Assembly: GCF_009712605.1 (NCBI RefSeq)
Contig: NZ_WASO01000001.1
Span: 248,001-312,000, forward strand
DNA from: Paludibacter sp.
Lineage (GTDB): Bacteria > Bacteroidota > Bacteroidia > Bacteroidales > Paludibacteraceae
Reading direction: 5' to 3'
DNA: 64,000 nt
Shown: piece by piece, positions 17,716 through 26,807 of the stretch
Numbering within the stretch: the first letter of the stretch is position 1
Layout of the letters: each line of letters begins with the position of its first letter
Program-made: the position numbers and the translations under genes
The notes under the pieces: generated by a model
Databases searched by the model: none
Seen by the model: the letters and a program-made list of their open reading frames with translations, nothing else
Told to the model about the DNA's origin: nothing

Positions 17716-19545
17716 ATGACGATGAGGCGATTGATGATCTTTTGTGGGTTGATGGTGAGCCTTTTTCTTCAGGCTCAGACGAAGTTTGCATTGCTTACCG
17801 ATTTGCATGTATCCCCCGGCAATGCGAATGAACGTGCGCTGAATCGTATTGTCGACGAAATAAACGCTTCCGATATTCCCTTTGTGATTATCACAGGGGA
17901 TATTACCAACCAGGGGGGCAATGCCGAACTAGTCAATGATAAACGCTTGTTTGACCGTTTCCGTAAGCCTTACTACCTCATTCCGGGTAACCATGAAACT
18001 ACCTGGTCGCAGAGCGCAGTCCGTGAATATTATCGTCTTTTCGGTTCCGACCGTTTCTTCTTTAAGCGCGGTAACCTGCTTTTTGTGGGGTATAACACCG
18101 GACCCTATATGAAGATGGGAGACGGTCATGTGAAGCACGAGGATCTGTTGTGGCTTGACTCCATTCTGACCAAAGAGTCGGTAAAAGGTATCCGGCTGCT
18201 TGCGTTTGCACATTATCCCTTGATAGAAAACGATATGGGCAATGCGCGGGAAGTCGTCTCCGTCCTGAAGAAACACAATGCGATCGCCTCTTTTTGCGGA
18301 CACGGTCATGCCTATAAAGAGATGGCTTTTGGAAATTTGAAAGGAATTATGGCTCGTTCTACGTTTTTTGCAGATACGTTATCTGCCGGCTATACGGTCG
18401 TGGAACTTACTGCGGATTCTGTTTTTGTGAACGAAAAGAAGTTGGGTGAAGAGATGAATCGTCGCTTTGCCTTCTCGATGGATGCAAGTAGTATGATGTC
18501 AGACTCGCAAGAAGTTTTTGCTAAAGAGCAATTTACACAACCTGATAATGTCTCTCTGGTTTATCAGGATAAAGCTTCGGTGTTTACCGGCGTTGCTGTC
18601 GATAAAAATGCGCTCTATTTCGGAAATTCGTTAGGCGAAATAAAGGCGCTCTACAAAAAGAGCAGGAAGGTCCTGTGGAGCGTTTCTACAGGCTATTCGC
18701 TCTATTCTTCGCCGGTTTGTGCAAATGGACTGGTAATCGTTCCTGCTGCCGATGGAGAGCTGAGAGCGTTGTCCGCTAAGAATGGAAAGGAAGTTTGGAC
18801 GGTAAAAGCCGGTGACCCGTTTGTTGCCGATGGCTGCGTTGTCGCCGGAAAACTCTATCAGGGTGGTTATAAATCGTTCTATTGCATCGATGTTGCAACA
18901 GGAAAAGTCGATTGGAAGTTTACGGATATCGATAACTATTGTCAGGCACGGCCTGTTATTGCCGACGGCAAGGTGCTTTTCGGTGCGTGGGACACCAATC
19001 TCTATTGTCTCGATCAGCAAACCGGCGCTTTGATTTGGAAATGGAATAACGGTAAGGCTCAGGATCTTTACTCGCCGGCCAATTGTGTGCCTGTTGTGCA
19101 CGAAGGTAAAGTGATTATTGTGGCTCCCGATCGTTATATAACGGCGCTCGACCTTTCTACTGGTCAACAGCTTTGGAGAAGTAACCAGTATCAGGTGCGT
19201 GAGTCGCAGGGTATCTCTACTGACGGCAAGACGGTGTATGCCAAACTGATGGACGGCAAGTTGCTGGCGGTCTCCTCCGAAAGTTCGGAATACAAACCTC
19301 TTTGGACGGTAGACGCCGGTCTGGGTTATGAACATGCCCCTTGCCCGATTCTGGAACAAAACGGAGTGGTTTATCTCGGTTCCCGCAACGGAGTGGTGGT
19401 GGCTGTCGATGCAGTGTCACACAAGGTTTTATGGTCGTTCAAAGGAGGTAATTCCGAAGTGAATCAATTTAGTTGCGATGTGCAGGGCAATGTCTATTTT
19501 TCGTTGATTGAAGGTAAAATATACAAGATAGGGGCAAAAAAATAA
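17716..19545 (+). CDS. Exported metallophosphoesterase fused to a PQQ-type beta-propeller
   Basis: 609 residues with a short signal peptide (MRRLMIFCGLMVSLFLQAQ). Residues about 22-215 form a calcineurin-like phosphoesterase with all metal motifs in order: LTDLHVSPGN, ITGDITNQGG, IPGNHET, LAFAHYP and CGHGHAY. Residues about 275-605 hold repeated blades of the PQQ type (for example IVPAADGELRALSAKNGKEVW and IVAPDRYITALDLSTGQQLW). In bacteria such propellers often bind glycans or proteins rather than PQQ. It is translationally close to GH20 (5 bp). Its job in a cell-wall locus is unknown; it could remove phosphate groups from wall glycans or phosphorylated sugars. The intrinsic terminator after the stop marks the end of the locus. 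Confidence 0.87.
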   Translation: MTMRRLMIFCGLMVSLFLQAQTKFALLTDLHVSPGNANERALNRIVDEINASDIPFVIITGDITNQGGNAELVNDKRLFDRFRKPYYLIPGNHETTWSQSAVREYYRLFGSDRFFFKRGNLLFVGYNTGPYMKMGDGHVKHEDLLWLDSILTKESVKGIRLLAFAHYPLIENDMGNAREVVSVLKKHNAIASFCGHGHAYKEMAFGNLKGIMARSTFFADTLSAGYTVVELTADSVFVNEKKLGEEMNRRFAFSMDASSMMSDSQEVFAKEQFTQPDNVSLVYQDKASVFTGVAVDKNALYFGNSLGEIKALYKKSRKVLWSVSTGYSLYSSPVCANGLVIVPAADGELRALSAKNGKEVWTVKAGDPFVADGCVVAGKLYQGGYKSFYCIDVATGKVDWKFTDIDNYCQARPVIADGKVLFGAWDTNLYCLDQQTGALIWKWNNGKAQDLYSPANCVPVVHEGKVIIVAPDRYITALDLSTGQQLWRSNQYQVRESQGISTDGKTVYAKLMDGKLLAVSSESSEYKPLWTVDAGLGYEHAPCPILEQNGVVYLGSRNGVVVAVDAVSHKVLWSFKGGNSEVNQFSCDVQGNVYFSLIEGKIYKIGAKK

Positions 19546-19566
19546 GGCTTTGAAAAAAGCCTTATT
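19541..19566. terminator. Bidirectional hairpin terminator
   Basis: A perfect 10-bp stem (AATAAGGCTT with AAGCCTTATT) around a six-base A-rich loop lies between the convergent phosphoesterase gene and tRNA-Leu, and overlaps the phosphoesterase stop codon. It closes the cell-wall locus on the + strand and probably the tRNA transcript on the - strand. Confidence 0.75.
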
Positions 19567-19577
19567 GAAAGTGTGTG

Positions 19578-19658
19578 TGCGGATGAAGGGACTCGAACCC
19601 CCACGCCTCTCGGCACCAGATCCTAAGTCTGGCGCGGCTACCATTACGCCACATCCGC
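19578..19658 (-). tRNA. tRNA-Leu (anticodon UAG)
   Basis: On the - strand the acceptor arms GCGGATG and CATCCGC pair, and the D arm contains GGCGTAATGGTAGCCGC. The anticodon stem CCAGA/TCTGG encloses loop CTTAGGA with anticodon UAG, which reads CUA-type leucine codons. A short type II variable arm follows (TGCCGAGAGGCG), then a T arm with GGTTCGAGTCC. CCA is not encoded. It is 81 nt including the discriminator A. No other tRNA is in the window. Confidence 0.97.
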
Positions 19659-19670
19659 ATTTTGAGAGTA

Positions 19671-19678
19671 CAAAGGTA
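19671..19678 (-). promoter_or_regulatory. -7 box of the tRNA-Leu promoter
   Basis: TACCTTTG on the - strand matches the Bacteroidetes TAnnTTTG element and ends 12 bp before the tRNA 5' end, a normal distance for a tRNA start. No clear TTTG -33 element was found. Confidence 0.65.
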
Positions 19679-20044
19679 TTGACTTTTTGTCATATCTGAA
19701 AATTTCGGATAATAAAAGTCACCTTTGAACAGAATAAAGCCACTTCGGAAGTTGTGAGAAAACTCCTAATAAATAGGGTTTGAGTGTCAGAATTCGTTGT
19801 AATCTGCCGTGTCTCTCGACAACCCGAAGATGCAGCCCGCCATTGAATTCCTAAACTTATCTCAGTACGATTTTTCTGTTGAGTTTTCCAGCTTATCCGA
19901 AGCGGCTTTACGTATACAAAGATAATCTAAAATGGCTATTTGTGCAACTGTTTCGGCCTAAAATTCGATTATTAACATTATGCAAAAGCGGCAGGTTGGA
20001 GGAAGATTTATAAGTTATACTGATTCAGGAAGTTTGTTGTGGGG
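19679..20044. other. Intergenic region, no protein gene seen
   Basis: These 366 bp lie upstream of tRNA-Leu and downstream of the M6 protease gene. No convincing reading frame is present. A TATCTTTG on the - strand (+ strand CAAAGATA near 19915-19922) is a good -7 box, with TTGC about 19 bp upstream of it, so a short untranslated transcript toward the tRNA is possible. Confidence 0.5.
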
Positions 20045-22609
20045 TCAGAATATTACTTTGAAACTACGACCATTGATTACGACAATGTAAAGGGCGTGTG
20101 GCTGTAATATGCCTAAATTGTGGATGCCTTTTGTAATGTCTTTGTCGATAATTTTTTGGCCTGTTATTGTATAAACCTGTACGCTGTTACTGTTGATGTC
20201 ATGAGCCTCGACAATCAGGTTGCCATTGCTGGCATATGCGTTTGCCAAAATGCTGTTTCTGTTCTGGATGGGGATAACAGCAATTACATTTGAATTTGGA
20301 GACACGAAAACCGGACTTTGAGCCCTGACAACGTAGTAGTAGGTTTTGTTTCTCACTACAGGATGAACGGATGTGTATGTGCTTATCCCCATGTCTGAAT
20401 TGTGATAGCCATTCAAATAAACATTCCCGTAATAAGATACAGTGACGTCATCTATGTATAGTTTGCCTGCTGATCCGGTGGCTGTGAAACGTATTTTGGC
20501 AGTGCCATTGGGTAAAGCCGGCGAGCCGGATGTGCTGAACGTGTATGTTCCCGGTGTGTTTGTGAGTGTCAAAGCCGGAGTCAGTGTTTGCCAATAGCTT
20601 CCATTGTATGCTTCTATTTTTAGCGAAGAGCCAGAAGTGCCATCGCTCATTCCCCAAAACGAAAATGAACGAACAGCTCCGCTAAAGAGAGGCGTAATTA
20701 AAGTGTCTTTGTCTGCCGTTAAAGTGATTGAGCAGGGCGCGCTGTTGTAGGTTGACATGTTTGCTGTATAATGCCCACTCCAACCATTCGCATTTTTCTC
20801 TGTCTGAAATGCAGTGAAATTTTCGGTAGTACTAACATAATCTTGATAGTACACATCCAGATAATATTCAATGTTATTTCCGTCGATTGTTCCCCAGTTG
20901 GCAACAAAACTAGTGTCGTTTATCTGCGTGGCTTTCGTTGCTACAGGAGCTTCAAGAGTTCCATAGGGTCCGCCGCAGAAATTAAAGGTGATGTTGGTGC
21001 TTTCTGCAATGTCAGTGATTGGTTTTTTCATCTTTACAGAACTATACCATGAACCCATGGCCGGATAAGAGGCATCGGAAAATTCTGTTTTTTTTGTCGT
21101 TCCGGGGTAAGGGTCTCCGGCAATGCCATTAGCCGAGTATGTTTCATTTCCGTCAGCTTCTATCAGGTCTGCGTATTGGTGAGCAGGATCATTATTCACT
21201 TTTCCGCTTTTCCAGGCAGTCATATCAGTCATGTCGATGTGAGTGATAAGCATGCCATGTCCGTTGAGGTAGCTGTCCCACGAAGAAATCTGCCTGTTTT
21301 CAAGTAAGTAAAATTCATTTGCAGTAGGAAGGTCAATGCGAAACACCTGATTTGAAGTGCCGATAGGTGATAATGTATTGGTTTCACCGGTACTGGGTGA
21401 TTGGATATCACACCATCCTAACAGGAATCTGTCAATGGCACTTAGAAAAGGGGGGGTGCGGCCATAGTTGTTGTAATTGCCGGTTGACATCAAATCCCAG
21501 TTGGCGAGCCCTCCGGCTTCCGTTCCTGTTCCGTTATAATCGGTATCGTAAAGGTCGACCAATCCCAGAGTATGCCCGAATTCATGGCAAAACGTTCCGA
21601 TTGGAGCCATTGTTTTGCTTGTTGCGGTGCCTCTTAATTCGGAAGTGCATGCATATGCGTTAATTTTAACTCCATTGTATGATGGAGAGGTTATTCCGGC
21701 TTCAGCTAATGTCCACTTGTGTGGCCAGACAGAACTTGCAGGTCCGCCTTCGGCTTCGTTGTGCCCGGCATAAACGATGAATACATTGTCTACATAACCG
21801 TCGCCGTCGTTATCAAATTGCGAAAAGTCGATGGATGAACTGATTATTTGACAGGCATCGGTTATCATGTTGGACGGGCGAATGTCATCGCCGTTGCTAT
21901 CATTTGCGCCGTAATAGGCCATCGTATGGGGGAGGGTGATGGGGCCGACCACTGTAAAATCGAACGTCATTAGCCCCATTGAATTGTCTTTGTAAAAATC
22001 GCGAACACTTCCCGATGATCCGTTAGTGTTGTATCCTGTTTGATTGAAAAGGTTGTAAAATGATGTCTGCGGAGTAGCCGTGGTGAATACAGTATCGGAA
22101 AAATTCACCAGAATGACCAGCTCTTTGATTACAGAAGTGCTTTTGACTTTGTTCGCCGAACGTGTATTCACTATGTTACCGGCTTTGACCAGATTTATAA
22201 GCCTTTTTCCAAGCGGTACAGTGTCTGACGATATGGGCGCAGCAATGATTTTTTTGAAAAAGAGCTGTCTTTTGGTTTTTAATAGAGCTTTCTGATTAAT
22301 GTTTTTAATAAAATGAACTTCTTCGGGCCTTCTTTGCTCCGGGTTTTTGGCCCGGAATGTTGATGTTTGCAGGCCGGTTCCATTATTCGCGACATAATGA
22401 TATGCCCCATCTGCTTTTTGCGTAATCATCAGATTGTCACTGGTGGTCATATAGTGCAAATGTTCATCACCGTGCAGCCGAACCGACAATAACGTTCCAT
22501 CCGGCTGTTGAACCGTGACAATTCCGGGAATTGCACGGACAGCCGAAAGTTGCAAAGCAATTAAAATGCAAATTGAGAATATGTATATTCTTAAATTGTT
22601 GATTTGCAT
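20045..22609 (-). CDS. M6-family metalloprotease secreted by the type IX system
   Basis: 854 residues from the ATG at 22609, which gives a good signal peptide (MQINNLRIYIFSICILIALQLSAVRA); in-frame starts further upstream add only a poor leader. The M6 (immune inhibitor A-like) peptidase domain covers residues about 140-500, with zinc motif HEFGHTLGLVDLYD. Accessory beta-sandwich domains follow at about 510-770 (including a carbohydrate- or MAM-like segment ending in LYIDDVTVSYYG). The last 75 residues form a type A T9SS sorting domain (VQVYTITGQKI, ending in SFKVIF). The protein is therefore predicted to cross the outer membrane by the Por system and be anchored to the surface or released. 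It lies 145 bp downstream of recJ on the same strand but looks functionally unrelated. Confidence 0.92.
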   Translation of the reverse strand: MQINNLRIYIFSICILIALQLSAVRAIPGIVTVQQPDGTLLSVRLHGDEHLHYMTTSDNLMITQKADGAYHYVANNGTGLQTSTFRAKNPEQRRPEEVHFIKNINQKALLKTKRQLFFKKIIAAPISSDTVPLGKRLINLVKAGNIVNTRSANKVKSTSVIKELVILVNFSDTVFTTATPQTSFYNLFNQTGYNTNGSSGSVRDFYKDNSMGLMTFDFTVVGPITLPHTMAYYGANDSNGDDIRPSNMITDACQIISSSIDFSQFDNDGDGYVDNVFIVYAGHNEAEGGPASSVWPHKWTLAEAGITSPSYNGVKINAYACTSELRGTATSKTMAPIGTFCHEFGHTLGLVDLYDTDYNGTGTEAGGLANWDLMSTGNYNNYGRTPPFLSAIDRFLLGWCDIQSPSTGETNTLSPIGTSNQVFRIDLPTANEFYLLENRQISSWDSYLNGHGMLITHIDMTDMTAWKSGKVNNDPAHQYADLIEADGNETYSANGIAGDPYPGTTKKTEFSDASYPAMGSWYSSVKMKKPITDIAESTNITFNFCGGPYGTLEAPVATKATQINDTSFVANWGTIDGNNIEYYLDVYYQDYVSTTENFTAFQTEKNANGWSGHYTANMSTYNSAPCSITLTADKDTLITPLFSGAVRSFSFWGMSDGTSGSSLKIEAYNGSYWQTLTPALTLTNTPGTYTFSTSGSPALPNGTAKIRFTATGSAGKLYIDDVTVSYYGNVYLNGYHNSDMGISTYTSVHPVVRNKTYYYVVRAQSPVFVSPNSNVIAVIPIQNRNSILANAYASNGNLIVEAHDINSNSVQVYTITGQKIIDKDITKGIHNLGILQPHALYIVVINGRSFKVIF

Positions 22610-22754
22610 CAGGATTGCAGGTGTTGTTAAACAGCCCGGCATCTCTGTGAAGATTGTCGGGCGTTGGTTTTTGGTTCGGTTCTTTGTTCCGGGATTCAGG
22701 TTCCGTTGTATTATTCCCGGTGGTGATATTTCAGCCTGTTTAAACAGGGAAATT

Positions 22755-24488
22755 TCAGAGCTCTGGTTCTGTTTTGATGTCTTTAATCATCAGTTGAACG
22801 GTAGTGTTGCCGTTAAAAGTGTTTTCTTCAAGGGTGTAACAGATGTCGAGCGGGTTCAGTGCTTTCAGATAGTCGTTGAATTCCCACATCCTGAATGCAA
22901 TGCCATTCATTACATTTTCAGAACTTGAGTCTACGAGTTCCATTTTTAAATGCTCTTGCTCTTTTCCTACAAGCCGGCTTGTGCCATAGTCAAAAACACG
23001 TTTAGTACAGAATACAGGTTTCATGTTTTCAGGACCAAACGGGCTGAATTGCTTTAAAACGCGGAAGAATTTCGGAGTAATATCTTTAAATTCTATGGTG
23101 GCGTCGATGTCAATCAGAGGGTGTTGCTGTTCCGGGAGAATGTTCTCGGCTACATAGGCTTCAAATCGTTGTGTAAACGGCTCTACATTTTCTTCTCTGA
23201 GTGACAAGCCCGCAGCATAGGTGTGGCCTCCGAAGTTTTCCAGTAAATCACGACAGGTTTCAATGGCTTTGTAAATGTCGAATCCCGGAACCGAGCGAGC
23301 CGACCCTGTGGCCAAACCGTTCGATTTCGTAAGGACAATTGACGGGCGGTAATACAATTCGGTAAGCCGCGAAGCTACAATACCAATTACTCCTTTGTGC
23401 CATTCACTGTTGTAGACTACAATCGATTTTTTAAGACTGAGTTCTTCCAGTTTGTCCAGAATGGCAGCGGCTTCGTCTGTGATTGTCTTGTCGAGGTCTT
23501 TGCGTGTCTGGTTATATTGATTGATGCAATCGCTTTTTTCGCGGGCAAAAATCTCGTCGCGGGCAACTAACAGGTCAACGGCTTCACGTGCTTTCTGTAT
23601 ACGTCCCGATGCATTGATGCGAGGACCTATTTTGAAGACTATATCGCTGATAGAAATATCTTTATCGTTTAATCCGCAAATGTCGATGATGCTTTTGAGT
23701 CCCAGTGAAGGAGACGAATTGAGCTTTTTTAGTCCATAGTAAGCTAAAACACGGTTTTCGCCCGTGATGGGGACAATGTCGGAGGCAATGCTTACGACGA
23801 CCAAGTCGAGAAGCTGGTAGAGCAGTGCAAGATCAATGTCGTTGTTGATGGCGAATGCCTGCATCAGCTTAAATCCTACTCCGCAACCAGAAAGATGCTC
23901 ATACGGATATTCGGAATCGATCCGTTTTGCATCCAGTACGGCCACAGCATCGGGAAGCTTTGCGTCCGGCATGTGGTGGTCGCAAATGATAAAATCCACG
24001 CCAAGCTCTTTGGCGTATTCTATCTTTTCTACGGCTTTGATCCCACAGTCAAGCGCTATCACCAAGCTGAATCCATGCGCGGCGGCATAATCTATGCCGG
24101 TATATGAAATTCCATATCCTTCTGTGTACCTGTCTGGTAGATAGTAATCGATACTGGAAGTGAACTGGAGTAAAAACTTGTAAACCAAAGAGACAGCCGT
24201 GGTTCCGTCAACATCGTAATCGCCATATACCAGTATCTTTTCTTTTCTTCCTAATGCTAAATTTAACCTCTCAATAGCCTTGGCCATGTCGGGCATAAGA
24301 AAAGGATCGTGCAGATGAGCCAAATCGGGTCTGAAGAATTTTTTTGCTTCATCAAAACTGGTTATCCCTCTTTGTGCCAATAACTGAGTTAATATTGGGC
24401 TGATCCCAAGTTCTTCTGCCAAACTGTCGCTTATTTTCTGTTGTTCATCCCTTAGCTTTAGAAAATTCCAATGAGTGTTAATTGACAT
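22755..24488 (-). CDS. recJ: Single-stranded-DNA-specific 5'-3' exonuclease RecJ
   Basis: 577 residues, full length for RecJ. The DHH phosphoesterase core is at residues about 75-235, with the VYGDYDVDGTTA and ICDHHMPDAKLPDA motifs; the DHHA1 domain follows at about 340-450, with the GHTYAAGLSL-type loop (FGGHTYAAGLSLR), then the C-terminal OB-like domain. RecJ digests single-stranded DNA 5' to 3' during RecF-pathway recombination and mismatch and base-excision repair. It acts in the cytoplasm with two Mn or Mg ions. The gene has its own upstream gap of 309 bp. Confidence 0.97.
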   Translation of the reverse strand: MSINTHWNFLKLRDEQQKISDSLAEELGISPILTQLLAQRGITSFDEAKKFFRPDLAHLHDPFLMPDMAKAIERLNLALGRKEKILVYGDYDVDGTTAVSLVYKFLLQFTSSIDYYLPDRYTEGYGISYTGIDYAAAHGFSLVIALDCGIKAVEKIEYAKELGVDFIICDHHMPDAKLPDAVAVLDAKRIDSEYPYEHLSGCGVGFKLMQAFAINNDIDLALLYQLLDLVVVSIASDIVPITGENRVLAYYGLKKLNSSPSLGLKSIIDICGLNDKDISISDIVFKIGPRINASGRIQKAREAVDLLVARDEIFAREKSDCINQYNQTRKDLDKTITDEAAAILDKLEELSLKKSIVVYNSEWHKGVIGIVASRLTELYYRPSIVLTKSNGLATGSARSVPGFDIYKAIETCRDLLENFGGHTYAAGLSLREENVEPFTQRFEAYVAENILPEQQHPLIDIDATIEFKDITPKFFRVLKQFSPFGPENMKPVFCTKRVFDYGTSRLVGKEQEHLKMELVDSSSENVMNGIAFRMWEFNDYLKALNPLDICYTLEENTFNGNTTVQLMIKDIKTEPEL

Positions 24489-24797
24489 ATGTTGTGTGAA
24501 TTTATTCTCTGTATATCAAACTATTTACGAAGCTCTTATGATAGTGCTTGCCTGATGAGAAAGAATTCCCGTCTGATAGTTTTTAATCTGTAAAAATAGA
24601 GAAAAACTGTGACTTTATCATTAAAAAAGTGCTTTCCTGTGTTTAACTGCTATGGTGATTAATGGTTGTGCATGATAACGGTTTGACAAATAGTTCTTTG
24701 GGTAGTTGCTAAAATCAGACCTTTTGAGTTAATTACTGTTAAACATGCACATTTCTTTATATTTTGTGTAATTTTGCCGTCCAAAATCTAACCAACA
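24489..24797. promoter_or_regulatory. Divergent intergenic region between recJ and the acyl-CoA ligase gene
   Basis: No gene is seen. A TAATTTTG at 24769-24776 fits the TAnnTTTG -7 element for the + strand ligase gene, whose ATG is 21 bp downstream; no good -33 TTTG lies at normal spacing. No clear recJ promoter was recognised. The region is AT-rich without strong dyads. Confidence 0.5.
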
Positions 24798-26465
24798 ATG
24801 ATTGATCAGAATCTGATAAAGCTTTACGAACAAAGCTTTATATCTCATTGGGACAATAAAGCTCTTACCGATTACGGAAGCTCCGAGGCATTGTGTTATT
24901 CGGATGTGGCTAAGGAAATTGCACGTATTCATATTATCTATGAAAAGATGCACATCCGTAAAGGGGATAAGATTGCTATTGTCGGCCGCAACTCCACCAA
25001 GTGGGTGATGGCATACATGGCAACTATAACTTACGGAGCTGTTGTAGTTCCTATTCTTCAGGATTTTAACGCAAATGATATTCATCATATTGTAAACCAT
25101 TCGGAGTCCGTCGTTTTATATGTCAGTGATTTTATCTGGGAGAACCTTGAAGAAGATAAAATGCCGGAATTGAGGGCTGTATTTTCTCTTGACGATTATC
25201 GTTGCATTTGTCAGCATGACGGAGAAACAGTACAAAAAATGCTTCGCACTGTCGATTCGGAATTTCAGCAACGCTATCCAAAAGGGTTTGGTAAGGCCGA
25301 TGTGAAATATGCGAATGTGGATAATTCTGAGCTTATCTTACTGAACTATACGTCGGGTACTACAGGATTTACAAAAGGGGTCATGCTTTCGGCCAATAAC
25401 CTCGCCGGAAATGTTCTGTTTGCGCTTCGCACAGGCATAATGAATGACAGAACCCGAATTGTCTCTTTTCTGCCGTTGGCACATGCCTACGGATGTGCTT
25501 TCGAATTTTTATCTCCTCTTGCGTCGGGAGGACACATTACATTGCTCGGAAAGATCCGCTCTCCCAAAGTTCTGCTTCAGGCAATGTCTGAAGTAAAACC
25601 GACAATCATACTGACGGTACCCCTGATTCTTGAAAAGATATATAAAAAGCAGGTTCAACCGATTATCAACCAACGTGCTATCCGTTGGGCACTGAATATT
25701 CCTATCCTTGACAGCCGGATACTCAGCACCATCAATAAAAAGCTGGAGGCTGCGTTCGGAGGTGAATTCGAGCAGGTAATTGTGGGTGGAGCTCCATTGA
25801 ATCCAGAGGTGGAAGAGTTTTTGCTGAAAATTAAATTCCCGCTTACCGTCGGTTACGGCATGACGGAATGCGCGCCTTTAATCAGTTATTCCTATTTCAA
25901 AGAATATATCCACAATACATGCGGAAAAATTCTGGATGGGATGGAAGTGAAAATTGATAATAAAGATCCGCAAACGGAGGTGGGCGAGATTTGTGTCAGG
26001 GGCGAAAACGTTATGCTGGGCTACTACAAGAATGATGAGGCCACAAAAGCGGCTTTCGATACAGATGGATGGTTTCATACAGGAGATCTGGGAACAGTCG
26101 ATTCAAATGGCGTAATTGCTATTCGGGGTCGCTCCAAGACGATGATTCTAGGACCGAGTGGGCAGAACATTTATCCGGAAGAGATTGAGGCTAAGCTTAA
26201 TAATATGCCTTTTGTGATGGAGAGCCTGGTTGTGGAAAACGACGGAAGATTAGTAGCTCTGGTTTATCCTGACTATGAAGGGGTAGATGGTACGCAAATT
26301 CGTCAGGAGGATTTGGAAACAGTGATGGAAGAAAACCGTAAAATGTTGAATTCCGAGCTGTCATCTTATTCTTCTGTGGCAAAAATCATGCTTTATCCAA
26401 ACGAATTTGAGAAAACACCTAAAAAAAGTATCAAAAGATATTTGTATTCAAATTCCACTAAATGA
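24798..26465 (+). CDS. AMP-forming acyl-CoA ligase (long-chain fatty acid type)
   Basis: 555-residue cytoplasmic enzyme of the ANL superfamily. The P-loop-like A3 motif is LNYTSGTTGFTKGVMLS (residues about 180-196). The fatty-acid ligase signature is seen in VGYGMTECAPLISYS, and the hinge in GWFHTGDLGTVDSNGVIAIRGRSK. The C-terminal catalytic Lys region is TPKKSIKRYLY. It activates a carboxylic acid with ATP and joins it to CoA; length and the YGMTE motif fit long-chain fatty acids (FadD-like). No beta-oxidation genes are linked, so lipid remodelling or uptake of exogenous fatty acids is a more likely use than degradation. It is monocistronic as far as can be seen. Confidence 0.9.
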   Translation: MIDQNLIKLYEQSFISHWDNKALTDYGSSEALCYSDVAKEIARIHIIYEKMHIRKGDKIAIVGRNSTKWVMAYMATITYGAVVVPILQDFNANDIHHIVNHSESVVLYVSDFIWENLEEDKMPELRAVFSLDDYRCICQHDGETVQKMLRTVDSEFQQRYPKGFGKADVKYANVDNSELILLNYTSGTTGFTKGVMLSANNLAGNVLFALRTGIMNDRTRIVSFLPLAHAYGCAFEFLSPLASGGHITLLGKIRSPKVLLQAMSEVKPTIILTVPLILEKIYKKQVQPIINQRAIRWALNIPILDSRILSTINKKLEAAFGGEFEQVIVGGAPLNPEVEEFLLKIKFPLTVGYGMTECAPLISYSYFKEYIHNTCGKILDGMEVKIDNKDPQTEVGEICVRGENVMLGYYKNDEATKAAFDTDGWFHTGDLGTVDSNGVIAIRGRSKTMILGPSGQNIYPEEIEAKLNNMPFVMESLVVENDGRLVALVYPDYEGVDGTQIRQEDLETVMEENRKMLNSELSSYSSVAKIMLYPNEFEKTPKKSIKRYLYSNSTK

Positions 26466-26524
26466 GAGTTTTAGTGATTTTTTGAACTGATTTATATTTA
26501 AAATAATGTTAATCGATGGTTTTT

Positions 26525-26558
26525 TTTGTACACTGTATTGAAATGAGTTGTACCTTTG
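26525..26558 (+). promoter_or_regulatory. Promoter of the small lipoprotein gene
   Basis: TTTG (26525-26528) and TACCTTTG (26551-26558) are separated by 22 bp, close to the Bacteroidetes consensus. The start codon is 53 bp downstream, with an A/G-rich ribosome site (AAAAGGTAAAAGAAA). Confidence 0.72.
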
Positions 26559-26611
26559 CATCGGTTTTGATACCAAACTTATTTATGTTTAATTTTAAAA
26601 GGTAAAAGAAA

Positions 26612-26785
26612 ATGAAAAAGTTAGTTTTGTTATTCGCTGTTGTTGCTGCTGTTGCATGTGTATCTTGCTCTTCTAAAAAAGCTGAAGAAGCTCCTAAAAC
26701 TGATAGCGTTACAGCTCCTGCTCCTGCTGCTGTTGATTCAGCTAAAGCTGACACTGCTGCTGCAGCCGCTACTCCTGCAAAATAA
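26612..26785 (+). CDS. Small Ala/Pro-rich lipoprotein (57 aa)
   Basis: A short gene with a strong promoter and a strong terminator of its own. The product starts with a lipoprotein signal (MKKLVLLFAVVAAVACVSC), with Cys16 or Cys19 as the lipidated residue, followed by a low-complexity Ala/Pro/Lys/Asp tail (TAPAPAAVDSAKADTAAAAA). GCT dominates the Ala codons, as expected for a highly expressed gene. Small lipoproteins of this kind are common in Bacteroidota; by analogy with Lpp it could be an abundant envelope spacer, but there is no recognisable domain and the function is unknown. Confidence 0.85.
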   Translation: MKKLVLLFAVVAAVACVSCSSKKAEEAPKTDSVTAPAPAAVDSAKADTAAAAATPAK

Positions 26786-26807
26786 TTTTGCAATAGCGAA
26801 AAAAATT

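Noticed and set aside
26509-26793. Ala-rich frame on the - strand
   Set aside because: A mirror of the Ala-codon-rich small lipoprotein gene on the + strand, which has its own promoter and terminator.
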